Positions 1 to 8,448 of a stretch of DNA of 39,283 nt are shown piece after piece. The first letter of the stretch is position 1. The number at the start of each line of letters is the position of its first letter. A program made the translations under genes and the position numbers. The notes under the pieces were generated by a model. The model saw only the letters and a program-made list of their open reading frames with translations, was not told where the DNA came from and made no database searches. Source of the DNA: Halococcus saccharolyticus DSM 5350 (lineage in GTDB: Archaea > Halobacteriota > Halobacteria > Halobacteriales > Halococcaceae); contig NZ_AOMD01000027.1 in NCBI RefSeq assembly GCF_000336915.1, positions 7,206 through 46,488 on the forward strand, read 5' to 3'.

Positions 1-1758
1 GCCGGCTCCAGAGCCGAATACACCCTTTCAGTTTTCGAAGCACTCGAGAAGACGACAGCCAACGACAGCTCGATCGGTTCCGGTGACGCGGTCTCGGGGG
101 CGACCGCCACCGGCTACGTCAAGTGGGGTCGGGACAGCTACGCCCTTTCAAGCGGTGTCAACCGACTAGATATTGACGGCGACGCACGGGTGTTCCTCGA
201 CGGCCAGCCTATCGATCCGAGCCAGTTCTCAGACAGTGTACTCACTATCGATGGTCCCGGATCGATGACTGACTACCGGATCTCGGTGTCTGGTGACCTC
301 GAAAAGACCACTGCGAACGGTGCGTCGGTCAATTCCGACGATCGCGTCTCGGGATCGACCGCCTCGGGGTACGTGGTGGCCGGCCGCGATAGCTACACGT
401 TCTCCGGCAGCATCTCCCGATTCGTCCTCAACGCTCGCGCCCGTGTTGTACTCGATCGCTCCAACGAGACGATCACGATCGACGGAAACGGTCCCGGTAC
501 CACCTACTCCATCCGTGTTAGTGACAGCATAGAGAGTGTTGATACTGAACCACGTGATACCGTTCGCCAGCGTAGTGCCGAGGGATACGTCTCCTCGTAC
601 AGCGACGTGTACCGCTACACCGGCGATCTCGAGTCGGTCGTTGTCGGCGAAACAACTGTTACTGTCAACGGTGCAACTCCTCTGGATCCAGAATCACCGA
701 CTGTGGGCATCTACAGCGGACTCTCCGACGCGGATTTTAGCACCGTCGGCCGAATGGAGCAGTGGCAGGGTACCCCCTACCCTATCCAGAACCTGTTCGT
801 TCCATGGAACGCGGATACAGGGCACATGAACTGGCTGTTCGACCGTATCCTCCCGAAGATATGGAACGCTGGCCGAACGCCGTTGATTACCTGGGAACCG
901 TACACGCCCGGCGCGCGAACCGCATCAGTCGATACCCAATCGCTTGTCGAGCAAAGCGAGTACGACGCCTATCTCGAAAGTCTCGCCAGCACCACACCGG
1001 ACGACATCGAGGTTCGCATCGGGAACGGCGACTACGACGGATACATCGACCGCTGGGCGGGCCGATTACGGAACGCCCTGTCGGAGTCTAGCAGCCGACG
1101 GGCGTATCTTCGGCTCGCCCACGAGATGAACGGTGACTGGTACCCGTGGTCGCCGACGGTCGGCAGCTCTTCAGCGGGAAGCTATATTGATATGTGGCAG
1201 CGAGTCCGCGACCGCTTCGAGCAGCGAGGCCTCGACGAGAACACCGTCGAGTGGATGTGGTGCGTGAACGCCGAGGACATCGGCTCCTACTCCGCCGAAC
1301 AGCTGTATCCCGGCGATGGGTACGTTGACTGGCTGGGCGTCGACGGCTACAACTGGGGAACGAGTCAGAGCTGGTCGAGCTGGGAATCGCCAGAGGGCAT
1401 CTACAGTGGAATGCTTGATCGACTGCGTGATCTCGCGGACAAGCCAGTCTGTGTCGCGGAGTTCGCAAGCAGTTCGAAGACAGCTTCGGGCTACGACCCA
1501 CAACGAAAGGGTAACTGGATACGGAACGCACTCACGTACTTCGACGAGCGCGGCGTCGACATGTGGTGTTGGTTCAACGAAGACAAAGAGACCGACTGGG
1601 CGGTCTTCGACGGCGTTCGGGGGAGCGAAACGGTGACTCACAACGGCGAGCAGGTCAATGCGTACGGGGGCTACCGGAAGACCGTCGGCACGGACGTAAC
1701 CGCCGCGAACGCAACGATGCCGGAATCGCTGGTGGCCAAACGGATCGACGGCGACTAG
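1..1758 (+). CDS. GH26-like endo-glycosidase (beta-mannanase type) with N-terminal repeat modules, 5' partial
   Basis: The frame is open from base 1, so the gene starts outside the window and 585 residues are visible. Residues 1-225 hold three copies of a roughly 75-residue module. Each copy has a hydrophobic strand (TIDGPGS or TIDGNGP type), a Y-x-I/L-x-V strand, an LEKTTAN-like segment, a GYV-x-x-GRDSY segment and an end in V-x-LDG. Residues about 236-510 resemble glycoside hydrolase family 26. HEMNG, with Glu375, fits the acid/base site, and VAEFASS, with Glu487, fits the nucleophile site near the end of the barrel. The likely role is extracellular hydrolysis of a beta-mannan or related polysaccharide, with the repeats as surface or sugar-binding modules; this is inferred. 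An export signal would lie upstream. The same repeat occurs in the exported protein at 14418. The stop codon overlaps that of the convergent epimerase gene. The substrate is uncertain. Confidence 0.78.
   Translation, partial: AGSRAEYTLSVFEALEKTTANDSSIGSGDAVSGATATGYVKWGRDSYALSSGVNRLDIDGDARVFLDGQPIDPSQFSDSVLTIDGPGSMTDYRISVSGDLEKTTANGASVNSDDRVSGSTASGYVVAGRDSYTFSGSISRFVLNARARVVLDRSNETITIDGNGPGTTYSIRVSDSIESVDTEPRDTVRQRSAEGYVSSYSDVYRYTGDLESVVVGETTVTVNGATPLDPESPTVGIYSGLSDADFSTVGRMEQWQGTPYPIQNLFVPWNADTGHMNWLFDRILPKIWNAGRTPLITWEPYTPGARTASVDTQSLVEQSEYDAYLESLASTTPDDIEVRIGNGDYDGYIDRWAGRLRNALSESSSRRAYLRLAHEMNGDWYPWSPTVGSSSAGSYIDMWQRVRDRFEQRGLDENTVEWMWCVNAEDIGSYSAEQLYPGDGYVDWLGVDGYNWGTSQSWSSWESPEGIYSGMLDRLRDLADKPVCVAEFASSSKTASGYDPQRKGNWIRNALTYFDERGVDMWCWFNEDKETDWAVFDGVRGSETVTHNGEQVNAYGGYRKTVGTDVTAANATMPESLVAKRIDGD
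1755..1758. other. Shared CTAG: overlapping convergent stop codons
   Basis: The palindrome CTAG supplies the TAG stop of the hydrolase on the plus strand (1756-1758) and the TAG stop of the epimerase on the minus strand (1757-1755). There is no intergenic space for separate terminators, so the two transcripts must overlap at their 3' ends. Confidence 0.9.
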
Positions 1759-3128
1759 AGATACTCGAAATCCTGCGTTCCACCCTCGAAACCGAGCCGT
1801 TCGTGGGCCCACTCGAACGACCCCTCCGCCTGTCGGTCTCGAAGGAAGTCGACGATCGCCTCGCCAACGTTCTCGCCGTAGATGGCTCGTCCACCGGACA
1901 GTTGGCTCCGTACCGAATCGGTTTCGTACACGTGATCGACCAGCTCGTACATCGCTTCGCCACTCGTCGGTGGCACGAGGAGATTCGTCTGGGCGTCGAA
2001 CACTGTCTCCGGGCGGTCGGTGTTGTATCGCGCCGTGAGACAGAACGTTTCGTCGATGTGGTTCAGTTCCTCCTGCATGCTCCCGGAGTCGGTCAGTTCG
2101 GCGAAACACTGGCCCGAGCGGAGGAATTCGTAGACGTGGGCGTGTTTCTTCCAAAGGCCGGTAAAGAGGAAGTTCTCGTGATCATCGGCGAGAGCGAGGA
2201 GACGGTCACGGAGCCCGTAGTTTTCGAGTGCAGTCTGTGTTGCAGTGAGCTCGACAAAATTGACGTTGTAGCCGGCCTCGACGAGATGGATGACACAGTC
2301 GATGATGGCACGGAAACGATCCGGGAGTAGATTTGCCCGTCGGTGGATGTCGACGCGGATCCAGTTATCACGAGCCTCCAGTATCGGGTACACATCGAAC
2401 ACCGACTCGTCGAGATTTGCGGCGGCCTTCATCTCGATCGCGTCGACCACCGAATTGCCGACCACTGGGATACGATCGACACCGTCGACCTCGTCTGGAT
2501 ACCCCTCGCGGACGAGATGCTCGCGATTCAGTTGTGTTGGCGCGAAATGGTAAATAGAGGCCGCGGAGCCGATGAACGTATCATACTGCTCGGGAAACGG
2601 CTCGGTACGGTTGAGCGACCACTCGCCCTTCCACTGGTCGTCGATGAAAGACGCCGGTTCGGCCCGGTTTTCGAACGAGGGCGACATTCCTCGCAGGCCG
2701 GCTTCGTTGTGTGCTACCCGTTGATTCGTCGCGAACATCCACGCTTGTGGGACGATCCCGGCAGCGAGCGTGTCACCGTGAACAAGCGGTAAGACTGTCG
2801 TGTCAGGGTACTGCTCGTCGAGATAGCTGGCAACCGATTCGATCCGCGTCATCAGCTCCGCAGTCTTCTGTGAGAGCCCGCCACGGATTCCAAGGTCGAC
2901 AGCGACGCTGTCATCAATGTCGTACTCGGCGAGACCGTGGCCGAGGAGATCGTCGTGGTGCTGACCGGTGTGCAACACGAAACACGGGAAACCACGACGG
3001 CGCGCGGCCATAACGACTGGGGCTTGCTTGTAGAAGTCAGGTTTGGTCGCGGTCACGACCGCCAACACGAAGTCACTGGCCGTCATCTGTTTGGCGAGTC
3101 GGTCGTCGTAAACCGTGATGTCGTCCAT
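1755..3128 (-). CDS. UDP-N-acetylglucosamine 2-epimerase family protein (WecB-like)
   Basis: This 457-residue protein matches the non-hydrolysing UDP-GlcNAc 2-epimerase family, which interconverts UDP-GlcNAc and UDP-ManNAc. Family signatures appear in the expected order: ATKPDFYKQAPVV in place of the N-terminal GTRPE-IK-APV motif, TGQHHDDLL, LVHGDTLAAG, HNEAGLRG, DIHRRANL in place of the HRREN motif, and TDSGSMQEEL near the sugar-nucleotide site. It is somewhat longer than the usual 370-400 residues, so a side activity within the family is possible. The product would feed cell-surface glycan or S-layer glycosylation, which suits the convergent glycosidase. An A/T-rich TTACTATC-like box lies 25-32 bases before the ATG, fitting a near-leaderless start. 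A copy of its first 15 codons and promoter lies at 13072-13196. Confidence 0.85.
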   Translation of the reverse strand: MDDITVYDDRLAKQMTASDFVLAVVTATKPDFYKQAPVVMAARRRGFPCFVLHTGQHHDDLLGHGLAEYDIDDSVAVDLGIRGGLSQKTAELMTRIESVASYLDEQYPDTTVLPLVHGDTLAAGIVPQAWMFATNQRVAHNEAGLRGMSPSFENRAEPASFIDDQWKGEWSLNRTEPFPEQYDTFIGSAASIYHFAPTQLNREHLVREGYPDEVDGVDRIPVVGNSVVDAIEMKAAANLDESVFDVYPILEARDNWIRVDIHRRANLLPDRFRAIIDCVIHLVEAGYNVNFVELTATQTALENYGLRDRLLALADDHENFLFTGLWKKHAHVYEFLRSGQCFAELTDSGSMQEELNHIDETFCLTARYNTDRPETVFDAQTNLLVPPTSGEAMYELVDHVYETDSVRSQLSGGRAIYGENVGEAIVDFLRDRQAEGSFEWAHERLGFEGGTQDFEYL

Positions 3129-3208
3129 CTCGATTCATATACGCTCACCGTGAGATAGTAAGTGTTGATATGCAGTATCCGATCGTAGTGCTGGCCACGA
3201 AACGCTCG
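3084..3208. repeat. Left copy of a 125-bp direct repeat (epimerase start and promoter)
   Basis: These 125 bases align without gaps to 13072-13196 at a constant offset of 9,988 bases. By hand I count about 22 mismatches, roughly 82 percent identity. Only two mismatches fall in the 45 coding bases (3084-3128); about 20 fall in the 80 upstream bases. The coding differences are one synonymous change at codon 3 and Tyr7 to Cys. Both copies lie in the same orientation, so they bracket about 9.9 kb. Confidence 0.9.
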
Positions 3209-4338
3209 TCTAGTGGAGATCGTCGCGCCGCTTGACCGGTACGCCAAGCTTGATCGGGATGGTTTGCTTGGCCTCCATCATCATACTCGTATGTGGAAAG
3301 AGTTTCATATGATCAGGAGTCACTCAGCCGTCACCGCGAAACTTGTCGGTTGATGGGCTTTCGGGAGGTCGACGCGCTCCTCCCCTCCCGACTCGCACCC
3401 TTACTTTGTTCGGTCACTCCTTGAAGAAGGGGCATCCGCGTTGTTCCGCATAGGTGAACTCCCGACACGCGAGTCACAGTCGTCTTGACTCGGTGAGCGA
3501 CACGCAGAGAGTGGTTCGTGCATTCTCACCCGTTGATAGTCGTTTCACAATCGGATTTTTCGCCCGCAAGGGAGACGATGTACTACTCGTGAATACGAGT
3601 GTGAACCGGATCACCGCTACCGCGCACGCACAAACGACCCAAGGGATAATCACCGAAACCCGCCGTAGAGGGACTGAGAACCGCCTTGAAGCGTTTTTGG
3701 GGATTTATTCAATCGGTTGATAGTATCGTACGAACGAGACAACTCGAACCGGCCAAAAGTTCACACACGGTTTTCGTCGGGCGGTTTTCTCTCAGTGTGA
3801 AGTTTGCAGGTGATATCGCCGATCGTCCAGCGGTTGTGTGCGTTGACTGACCGATAGTAAGTGATGGCTAAACAGGCTTCTAAGAGCGCAAAATGCTCGC
3901 TAACGGACGTTTCGAATTTGGACACATTGTCCGATGGTCCCTTCTGAAGGGGGCATCCAATGCCCGAACCGGTTTTCACACTCGGTTCGATTCACCCGTA
4001 TCAGTGCTTCTTGCGGGGATTGAGGCCGATTGTGAACTCTGGACTAGTCGCTTAGCGGCCAGTAGAGAAACGCTCGAGCCGTGTCAGCTGGTGAATCCGT
4101 GTGTGAACGCGGAGTGCCAAATGTAGTTCCCAAACATCATATTGATTAGTGCTTCCAACCGAACACTAGAGGCCCACAGACGACGTTCGCCTCAAACCCA
4201 TACTTACAGAACTAGTCTGAGCGGCTGACTACACATTGTTATCTATAGGGATCCATCGTAATTTCCAGAGAAGAATCTCCGACAATCGACAATGGTCACA
4301 GTCACCGACAGGGGAACCATGAGAAGTTCACTGGAACT
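3209..4338. other. 1.1-kb gene-poor, decayed interval
   Basis: No convincing gene is present. The stretch is visibly more A+T-rich than its surroundings, mainly after 4130. A frame on the minus strand around 3476-3420 ends in CREFTYAEQRGCPFFKE and stop, but is closed just upstream; it looks like the tail of a lost gene. A second minus-strand frame (3979-3761, 72 residues) and a plus-strand frame (3454-3720, 88 residues) have no recognisable domain. The words GGGGCATCC at about 3430 and GGGGGCATCC at about 3950 recur in similar contexts. I read this as the eroded remains of inserted DNA; which element it came from cannot be told. Confidence 0.5.
3761..3979 (-). pseudogene. Possible remnant of an unrecognised gene
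   Basis: This is a 72-residue open frame with LEACLAITYYRSVNAHNRW and a Lys/Arg-rich tail. Its composition is less acidic and more A+T-rich than the resident genes. The basic, aromatic C-terminal part would suit a fragment of a transposase or phage-type protein, but no catalytic motif is visible and I do not recognise a family. It may not be coding. Confidence 0.2.
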
Positions 4339-7300
4339 CTATAGTATCTCACGAAGGAATTCGACAGGATAGATGGCAGTCAGGCCGGGTGTCTCGATGC
4401 GAAACTGCTGGGGCGGCGTGTTCTTGCTGTAGGCCTTTTCGATCCGCGGCTCGCCATCGAGTGGATCGTTGAGTACGTCGAGCACGTCATGGCCACCATC
4501 ACGCGTCATGACGACCCAAATCGCTTCTTCAGGATCACACGCAGCCATCTTATCGAAGTCATCGGGGACGGCCGTGTGGATATCGTGATTGATGCGCTCC
4601 GCCTCGACCGTGACGACGATCTCGTCGTTTGCATCGAGACCCGCGAGGTCGAGGCGGCGCTGGTCGTCGACATCGTAGTAGGGGAAAACCTCGACGACGG
4701 TCGATTCGGGATCACGCACGTATTTGGCCTCGAGATACTGCCGGGCAACCTCGACGGCGAAGACATGCTGGCTCGACTCTTCGAGGTCGCCCTGTCCGTG
4801 ACCGTAGTCGACACCCTGGCGGTAGCTCTCTCCGAGTACTTTTCGTCCGGCCACCGTCACGGTGAACAGCCGATGAGGGTGGTCGGTGTCGTGACGCAGG
4901 AGATCGGCATCGAGAAGACCCTCGATCGCCTCGCTCTCGATACCGACGTACTCCTGGAGACGAAGCATACTGTCCCACAGCAGATCGTACTCCAGTTCAG
5001 GGTCATACCGGAGTTGCTGGGCGTTGTACACCACCTGGAGGAAGCAGAGCTGTCGGTCGGACCACTCCGAAGCGCTCCGTTCCTCGGGGGTGAGTTTGAG
5101 GTTGATATCACAGATCGGCACATCGTGACGGCCGACAGCGCTGAGGTCGTGACAGCAGTCGATAGCTCGTTTCATCCCATCGGCACTCGGATCGTATCGG
5201 TTGTCACAGTCGACACACCGGAGGGCGTGAATCGTGGGATCGTATTCGACACACGCGGGCAGGCGCTTCGTGAGTGGGAGCGCGGTGTCTACGCGCGCCA
5301 GTTGGACGTCAGCGGTTTCGTCCGTCGGCTCCGGTTCGACTCCGTCAACCGCTCCAGCTCCAGCCGGAGCAGCAGCGCGTGGTGGTTCGAACGACAGACC
5401 GTATGCCGACCGCGTCCATGCTTGCATGTCGATCCGCGCGTCCTCGAACGCCCATCGCTCCTGATTGGCAAGCGGCTGCTCGCTGGCCGGGTGTCCGGAC
5501 GGAGGTGGGGCGGAACCAACGAGGAACGGTCGTGGTTCAGGCTCGTCGAAGGCAGCCGGGAGCCGCACCAACCACTGGCCGCGTCGCAGCGCTCGTAGCC
5601 GATTGCCAACCGCATCCGGATCCATGTCGTCGGTGGCTAGACGTCGCGCGAGTCGCCGGTCGACCGGAACGTTTCCCGTGACGAACGTCGAGATGTTGTT
5701 GAGGAGTTCGTCGTACGCACGCTCGTCGGCCTGGCGGAGTTGAGCCGGAAACTGCATCGACAGCGTGATCGAACAATCGAAGCCGCGGGACTGGGCAAGT
5801 AAGTCACCGAGGAGATCGGAGACGGCGACGCTCGCCGCCTCTTCAAGGTAGAGGTTCACCAGCGGATGGTCAGCGTCAGCGGAGGCACGTCGGCTACGCC
5901 GCCTAAGGGCGGTCCAGAGGTTCGAGAGCACCACCAGCGTCAGGACGCGCTGGGCTTCCGACCGGAGTTCGCCCATATCGAGGATGACGACGACGTCCTC
6001 GTCGAGCAGCGCCGCGAGATCGAAAACCGGATCACCACCCCCTGAATCCGGATCCGAGGTCGGGTTCACGTTCGAGTCCGGATCCCGATCCCGATCCTGA
6101 TTCGGGTCTAGGTCCAGCTCCGAGATCGAATCGGAATGTGGGTGCGAATGCGAGTTCGAGTCCGGTACGTGGTTGAAGACGCTGGCAAGGCGGCCGTCGA
6201 CGGGGATCTTCTCAAGACGATTAGCGACCCCCTGCATGATCTCGTCGAACGAGCGCTGGTGGTTTGCAACGACGCCACCCAGCATCCGTTCGAGGTCGGG
6301 ATCGCTCACTGCCGGCACGGTCTGGCGTTCGTGCATCCGGCGAGCGGATTCGTGGAGTTGGCGGTGTGAAAACGCATCGCTCCCATGAACAGGATCGAAC
6401 TGTGCCTTGAGGAGGTATCGAATCACGTCCGGCGACCGCACCGCCTGCTCGAAGCGTTCCCGGCCCATGATCTGCATGAGGATCTCGATGTAGTGATCGA
6501 TGACGTCCTCGACGGCGGTCGTTCGAGGGACGCCCGCAGCGAGTTCGTCACGGATATCGAAAAACGAGAACGCGGGGAGGACGCTTCCACAGTCGAAATA
6601 GTACACGTCATCCAGCGACTCGAAGCGAGCGTAGTGCGAGCGGAGATACTCGATCGCCATCCCATCGCCCTTGGGATCGATCAAGAGGTCCGCACCCGAT
6701 GTGGCAGCGTGATTGTCGAGGATCGCCGTGATCACGCTCGTGGATTTTCCCGATCCGGTCTTGCCGAACCATCCCACATGTAAGCGTTGGAGCGACGGGG
6801 GCAGCACGACCAGTTCGTCCGTGGTCACGTCGTCGTGCGTCCGAGCGTCGCCAAGGGTGAGCCCCACACCGCGATACGCGTCAAGCTGTTCGTCAGGCGG
6901 GCGTGGCAGGGCGGTTCGCTCGCCGGGCGTCGCGGCGACCGCCCGCGTGCCGGTCGCGGTCAGTGCCGGCCCACCGAGCACACAGAAGTTCGGTGCTTCC
7001 CGGACGTCGGCCACGATCCCCTGGCTCGTATTCGCCTTCCAAGGAAGGTGTGTCCCGAGGCGTTCGTAATCCGGTGGGTGAAACGTTCGCTCGCTGATCG
7101 CCCGGAACACACGATGGCCGGGTGGGAGGGTTCCCGCATGGAGGTCCTCGTCGGTCCGCACCATGCCGTCGAGTTCGTAGGTAGTGCGTCCGACGGCGCT
7201 GAACACCGTGGCGAGGTCTTCAGCCGCACGCGTGGCGGCATCAGGATTCTCGGGAGTCAGCGCGGCCGCACGGACGTTGAGATCGAACGATCGACGGGTT

Positions 7301-8238
7301 TGCTTCGCATCGAGTTCGTCGAGCCGCGTGCGTTCGCTTCGAATGGGGGTTGTTTCGTCGGGTGCGTGTGCTGTGTGATCCGTGTGTTCGTCGGCGGCCT
7401 GTGGAACGATCGCCTCCAGCAGCGCGTCGCCGATACGCGCCCCACGGGTGTCGTGACCCTGTTCCAACCGATGGTGGCGAACCGTGGCGGCGGCGGTCCA
7501 GTCGGGTTTGGGTCGCATGAGCACCTGATAGACCATCGCGACGGACGTGTCGGCCATCGTCTCGACGACTGCCGTGAGAGGGACGTGATCCCCGCTAGTA
7601 GAGTGAAACCGGTTAAAGGGTGTCAGCTGTGTCTGCCAGTCGTTGCGACGCTCAGCGACACCGTGATACTCGACACCGGCAACGAAGCATTCCTCGTCGG
7701 CTGTCGCCGTTATATCGACTGCGCCTGTCCCATCAGTGAACCCGCCCGTGCCAGCTAGCCCTCGCTCGCCGCCCGCTCTCACTTCGGAGGTCGCTTTCGC
7801 CTCGCCGAACGGCTGCTCGTCCGCAGGCTCTCGGTGCTCGTCCGCAAGCTCCCGCACCGCGGGGCCACAAGCGCATGTGAGGTCAAGCGTCGTCCGATCG
7901 AATTCGTAGGTGTCGGGAAAGAGACTCCGCAGCGCGCGTTCGAGCCCGTCGGGATCGTGCTCGGTATCGAGCCCGAAGTAGTACTCGATCGTGGGGACGT
8001 CGGCGGGCGAAATGAGGAGGCACTCGATCGTCGGTGGGGTTGGCGACCTCCCAGTGAGGTGCTGCACCCACGAGCCCGTGGTCTGCGTCGATCCCATTCG
8101 ATGCAGGCGTTCGAATGGACTCTGGATCGACTCGGTCGATAGTGGATCGTCGCTCGGTCGAACGGCGATGTACGATCGGGACCCGGGTCGATCGCCGTCA
8201 TGCCCACCGTCTGCGGGTTCGTCTTCGGCTCCCGCCAT
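4339..8238 (-). CDS. Large HerA/VirD4-type P-loop ATPase with zinc-finger and nuclease-like C-terminal regions
   Basis: The product has 1,299 residues if started at the ATG at 8238. That start is preferred over one at 8382 because a CTAAAG box lies 25-30 bases upstream, fitting a leaderless haloarchaeal transcript. The N-terminal half has no named domain. Walker A is GKTGSGKS at 492-499, followed by LLIDPKGDG, as in the DNA-pumping ATPases of the HerA/TraD/VirD4 group. Walker B is VVVILDMGE around Asp754, then LYLEEAASV and SMQFPAQLRQ, which resemble the sensor motifs of that group. A 45-residue Asp/Ser/Asn/Pro linker sits at about 692-736. CVDC and a later CCH near 1006-1030 look like a zinc finger. 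Near the C-terminus Asp1197, Glu1212 and Glu1214 are spaced as in PD-(D/E)XK nucleases. The protein probably translocates or processes DNA, in conjugation, mobility or defence. No relaxase, integrase or pilus gene is visible nearby. Confidence 0.8.
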   Translation of the reverse strand: MAGAEDEPADGGHDGDRPGSRSYIAVRPSDDPLSTESIQSPFERLHRMGSTQTTGSWVQHLTGRSPTPPTIECLLISPADVPTIEYYFGLDTEHDPDGLERALRSLFPDTYEFDRTTLDLTCACGPAVRELADEHREPADEQPFGEAKATSEVRAGGERGLAGTGGFTDGTGAVDITATADEECFVAGVEYHGVAERRNDWQTQLTPFNRFHSTSGDHVPLTAVVETMADTSVAMVYQVLMRPKPDWTAAATVRHHRLEQGHDTRGARIGDALLEAIVPQAADEHTDHTAHAPDETTPIRSERTRLDELDAKQTRRSFDLNVRAAALTPENPDAATRAAEDLATVFSAVGRTTYELDGMVRTDEDLHAGTLPPGHRVFRAISERTFHPPDYERLGTHLPWKANTSQGIVADVREAPNFCVLGGPALTATGTRAVAATPGERTALPRPPDEQLDAYRGVGLTLGDARTHDDVTTDELVVLPPSLQRLHVGWFGKTGSGKSTSVITAILDNHAATSGADLLIDPKGDGMAIEYLRSHYARFESLDDVYYFDCGSVLPAFSFFDIRDELAAGVPRTTAVEDVIDHYIEILMQIMGRERFEQAVRSPDVIRYLLKAQFDPVHGSDAFSHRQLHESARRMHERQTVPAVSDPDLERMLGGVVANHQRSFDEIMQGVANRLEKIPVDGRLASVFNHVPDSNSHSHPHSDSISELDLDPNQDRDRDPDSNVNPTSDPDSGGGDPVFDLAALLDEDVVVILDMGELRSEAQRVLTLVVLSNLWTALRRRSRRASADADHPLVNLYLEEAASVAVSDLLGDLLAQSRGFDCSITLSMQFPAQLRQADERAYDELLNNISTFVTGNVPVDRRLARRLATDDMDPDAVGNRLRALRRGQWLVRLPAAFDEPEPRPFLVGSAPPPSGHPASEQPLANQERWAFEDARIDMQAWTRSAYGLSFEPPRAAAPAGAGAVDGVEPEPTDETADVQLARVDTALPLTKRLPACVEYDPTIHALRCVDCDNRYDPSADGMKRAIDCCHDLSAVGRHDVPICDINLKLTPEERSASEWSDRQLCFLQVVYNAQQLRYDPELEYDLLWDSMLRLQEYVGIESEAIEGLLDADLLRHDTDHPHRLFTVTVAGRKVLGESYRQGVDYGHGQGDLEESSQHVFAVEVARQYLEAKYVRDPESTVVEVFPYYDVDDQRRLDLAGLDANDEIVVTVEAERINHDIHTAVPDDFDKMAACDPEEAIWVVMTRDGGHDVLDVLNDPLDGEPRIEKAYSKNTPPQQFRIETPGLTAIYPVEFLREIL
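6031..6163 (-). repeat. Low-complexity Asp/Ser/Pro linker in the ATPase
   Basis: The DNA is an imperfect run of GATCCG/GATTCG-type hexamers that encodes a hydrophilic tract dominated by Asp, Ser, Asn, Pro and early His. It lies between Walker A and Walker B, next to VFNHVP and before the Walker B strand. Such tracts expand and contract by slippage, so length variation between strains is plausible. Confidence 0.75.
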
Positions 8239-8262
8239 CGTAGAAAGAGGCTCGACGGTGAG

Positions 8263-8268
8263 CTTTAG
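8263..8268 (-). promoter_or_regulatory. Candidate TATA box of the ATPase gene
   Basis: On the minus strand CTAAAG is centred about 27 bases before the ATG at 8238, the usual distance for a haloarchaeal transcript starting at or next to the start codon. It lies in the 210-base gap between this gene and the divergent thiamine-diphosphate enzyme gene. Confidence 0.45.
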
Positions 8269-8448
8269 TCTTCTTACAACACCCCTGGGTCCCCCAGTGA
8301 GGATGGAGCCTCGGGAGATGTGCCTCTGGATTCCCAAGCGGAACGTTCTGGCAAACCGACCGCGATCAGATGCACCCGACAACGGCCCAACGGTTTTCTC
8401 GATCGGGGGTTTCGAGGTGGGTATGCGACGTCATCAGTGGGGTGGTCG

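Noticed and set aside
3454-3720. An 88-residue plus-strand frame in the decayed interval
   Set aside because: It lacks the acidic bias of resident proteins, has no motif and no promoter box; probably chance.
3975-4000. A GGTTCGATTC word like a tRNA T-loop
   Set aside because: No acceptor stem, D-arm or anticodon arm can be folded around it; tRNA ruled out.
8239-8382. Upstream extension of the large ATPase to 8382
   Set aside because: The added 48 residues are basic, unlike the rest, and would cover the TATA-like box for the start at 8238.
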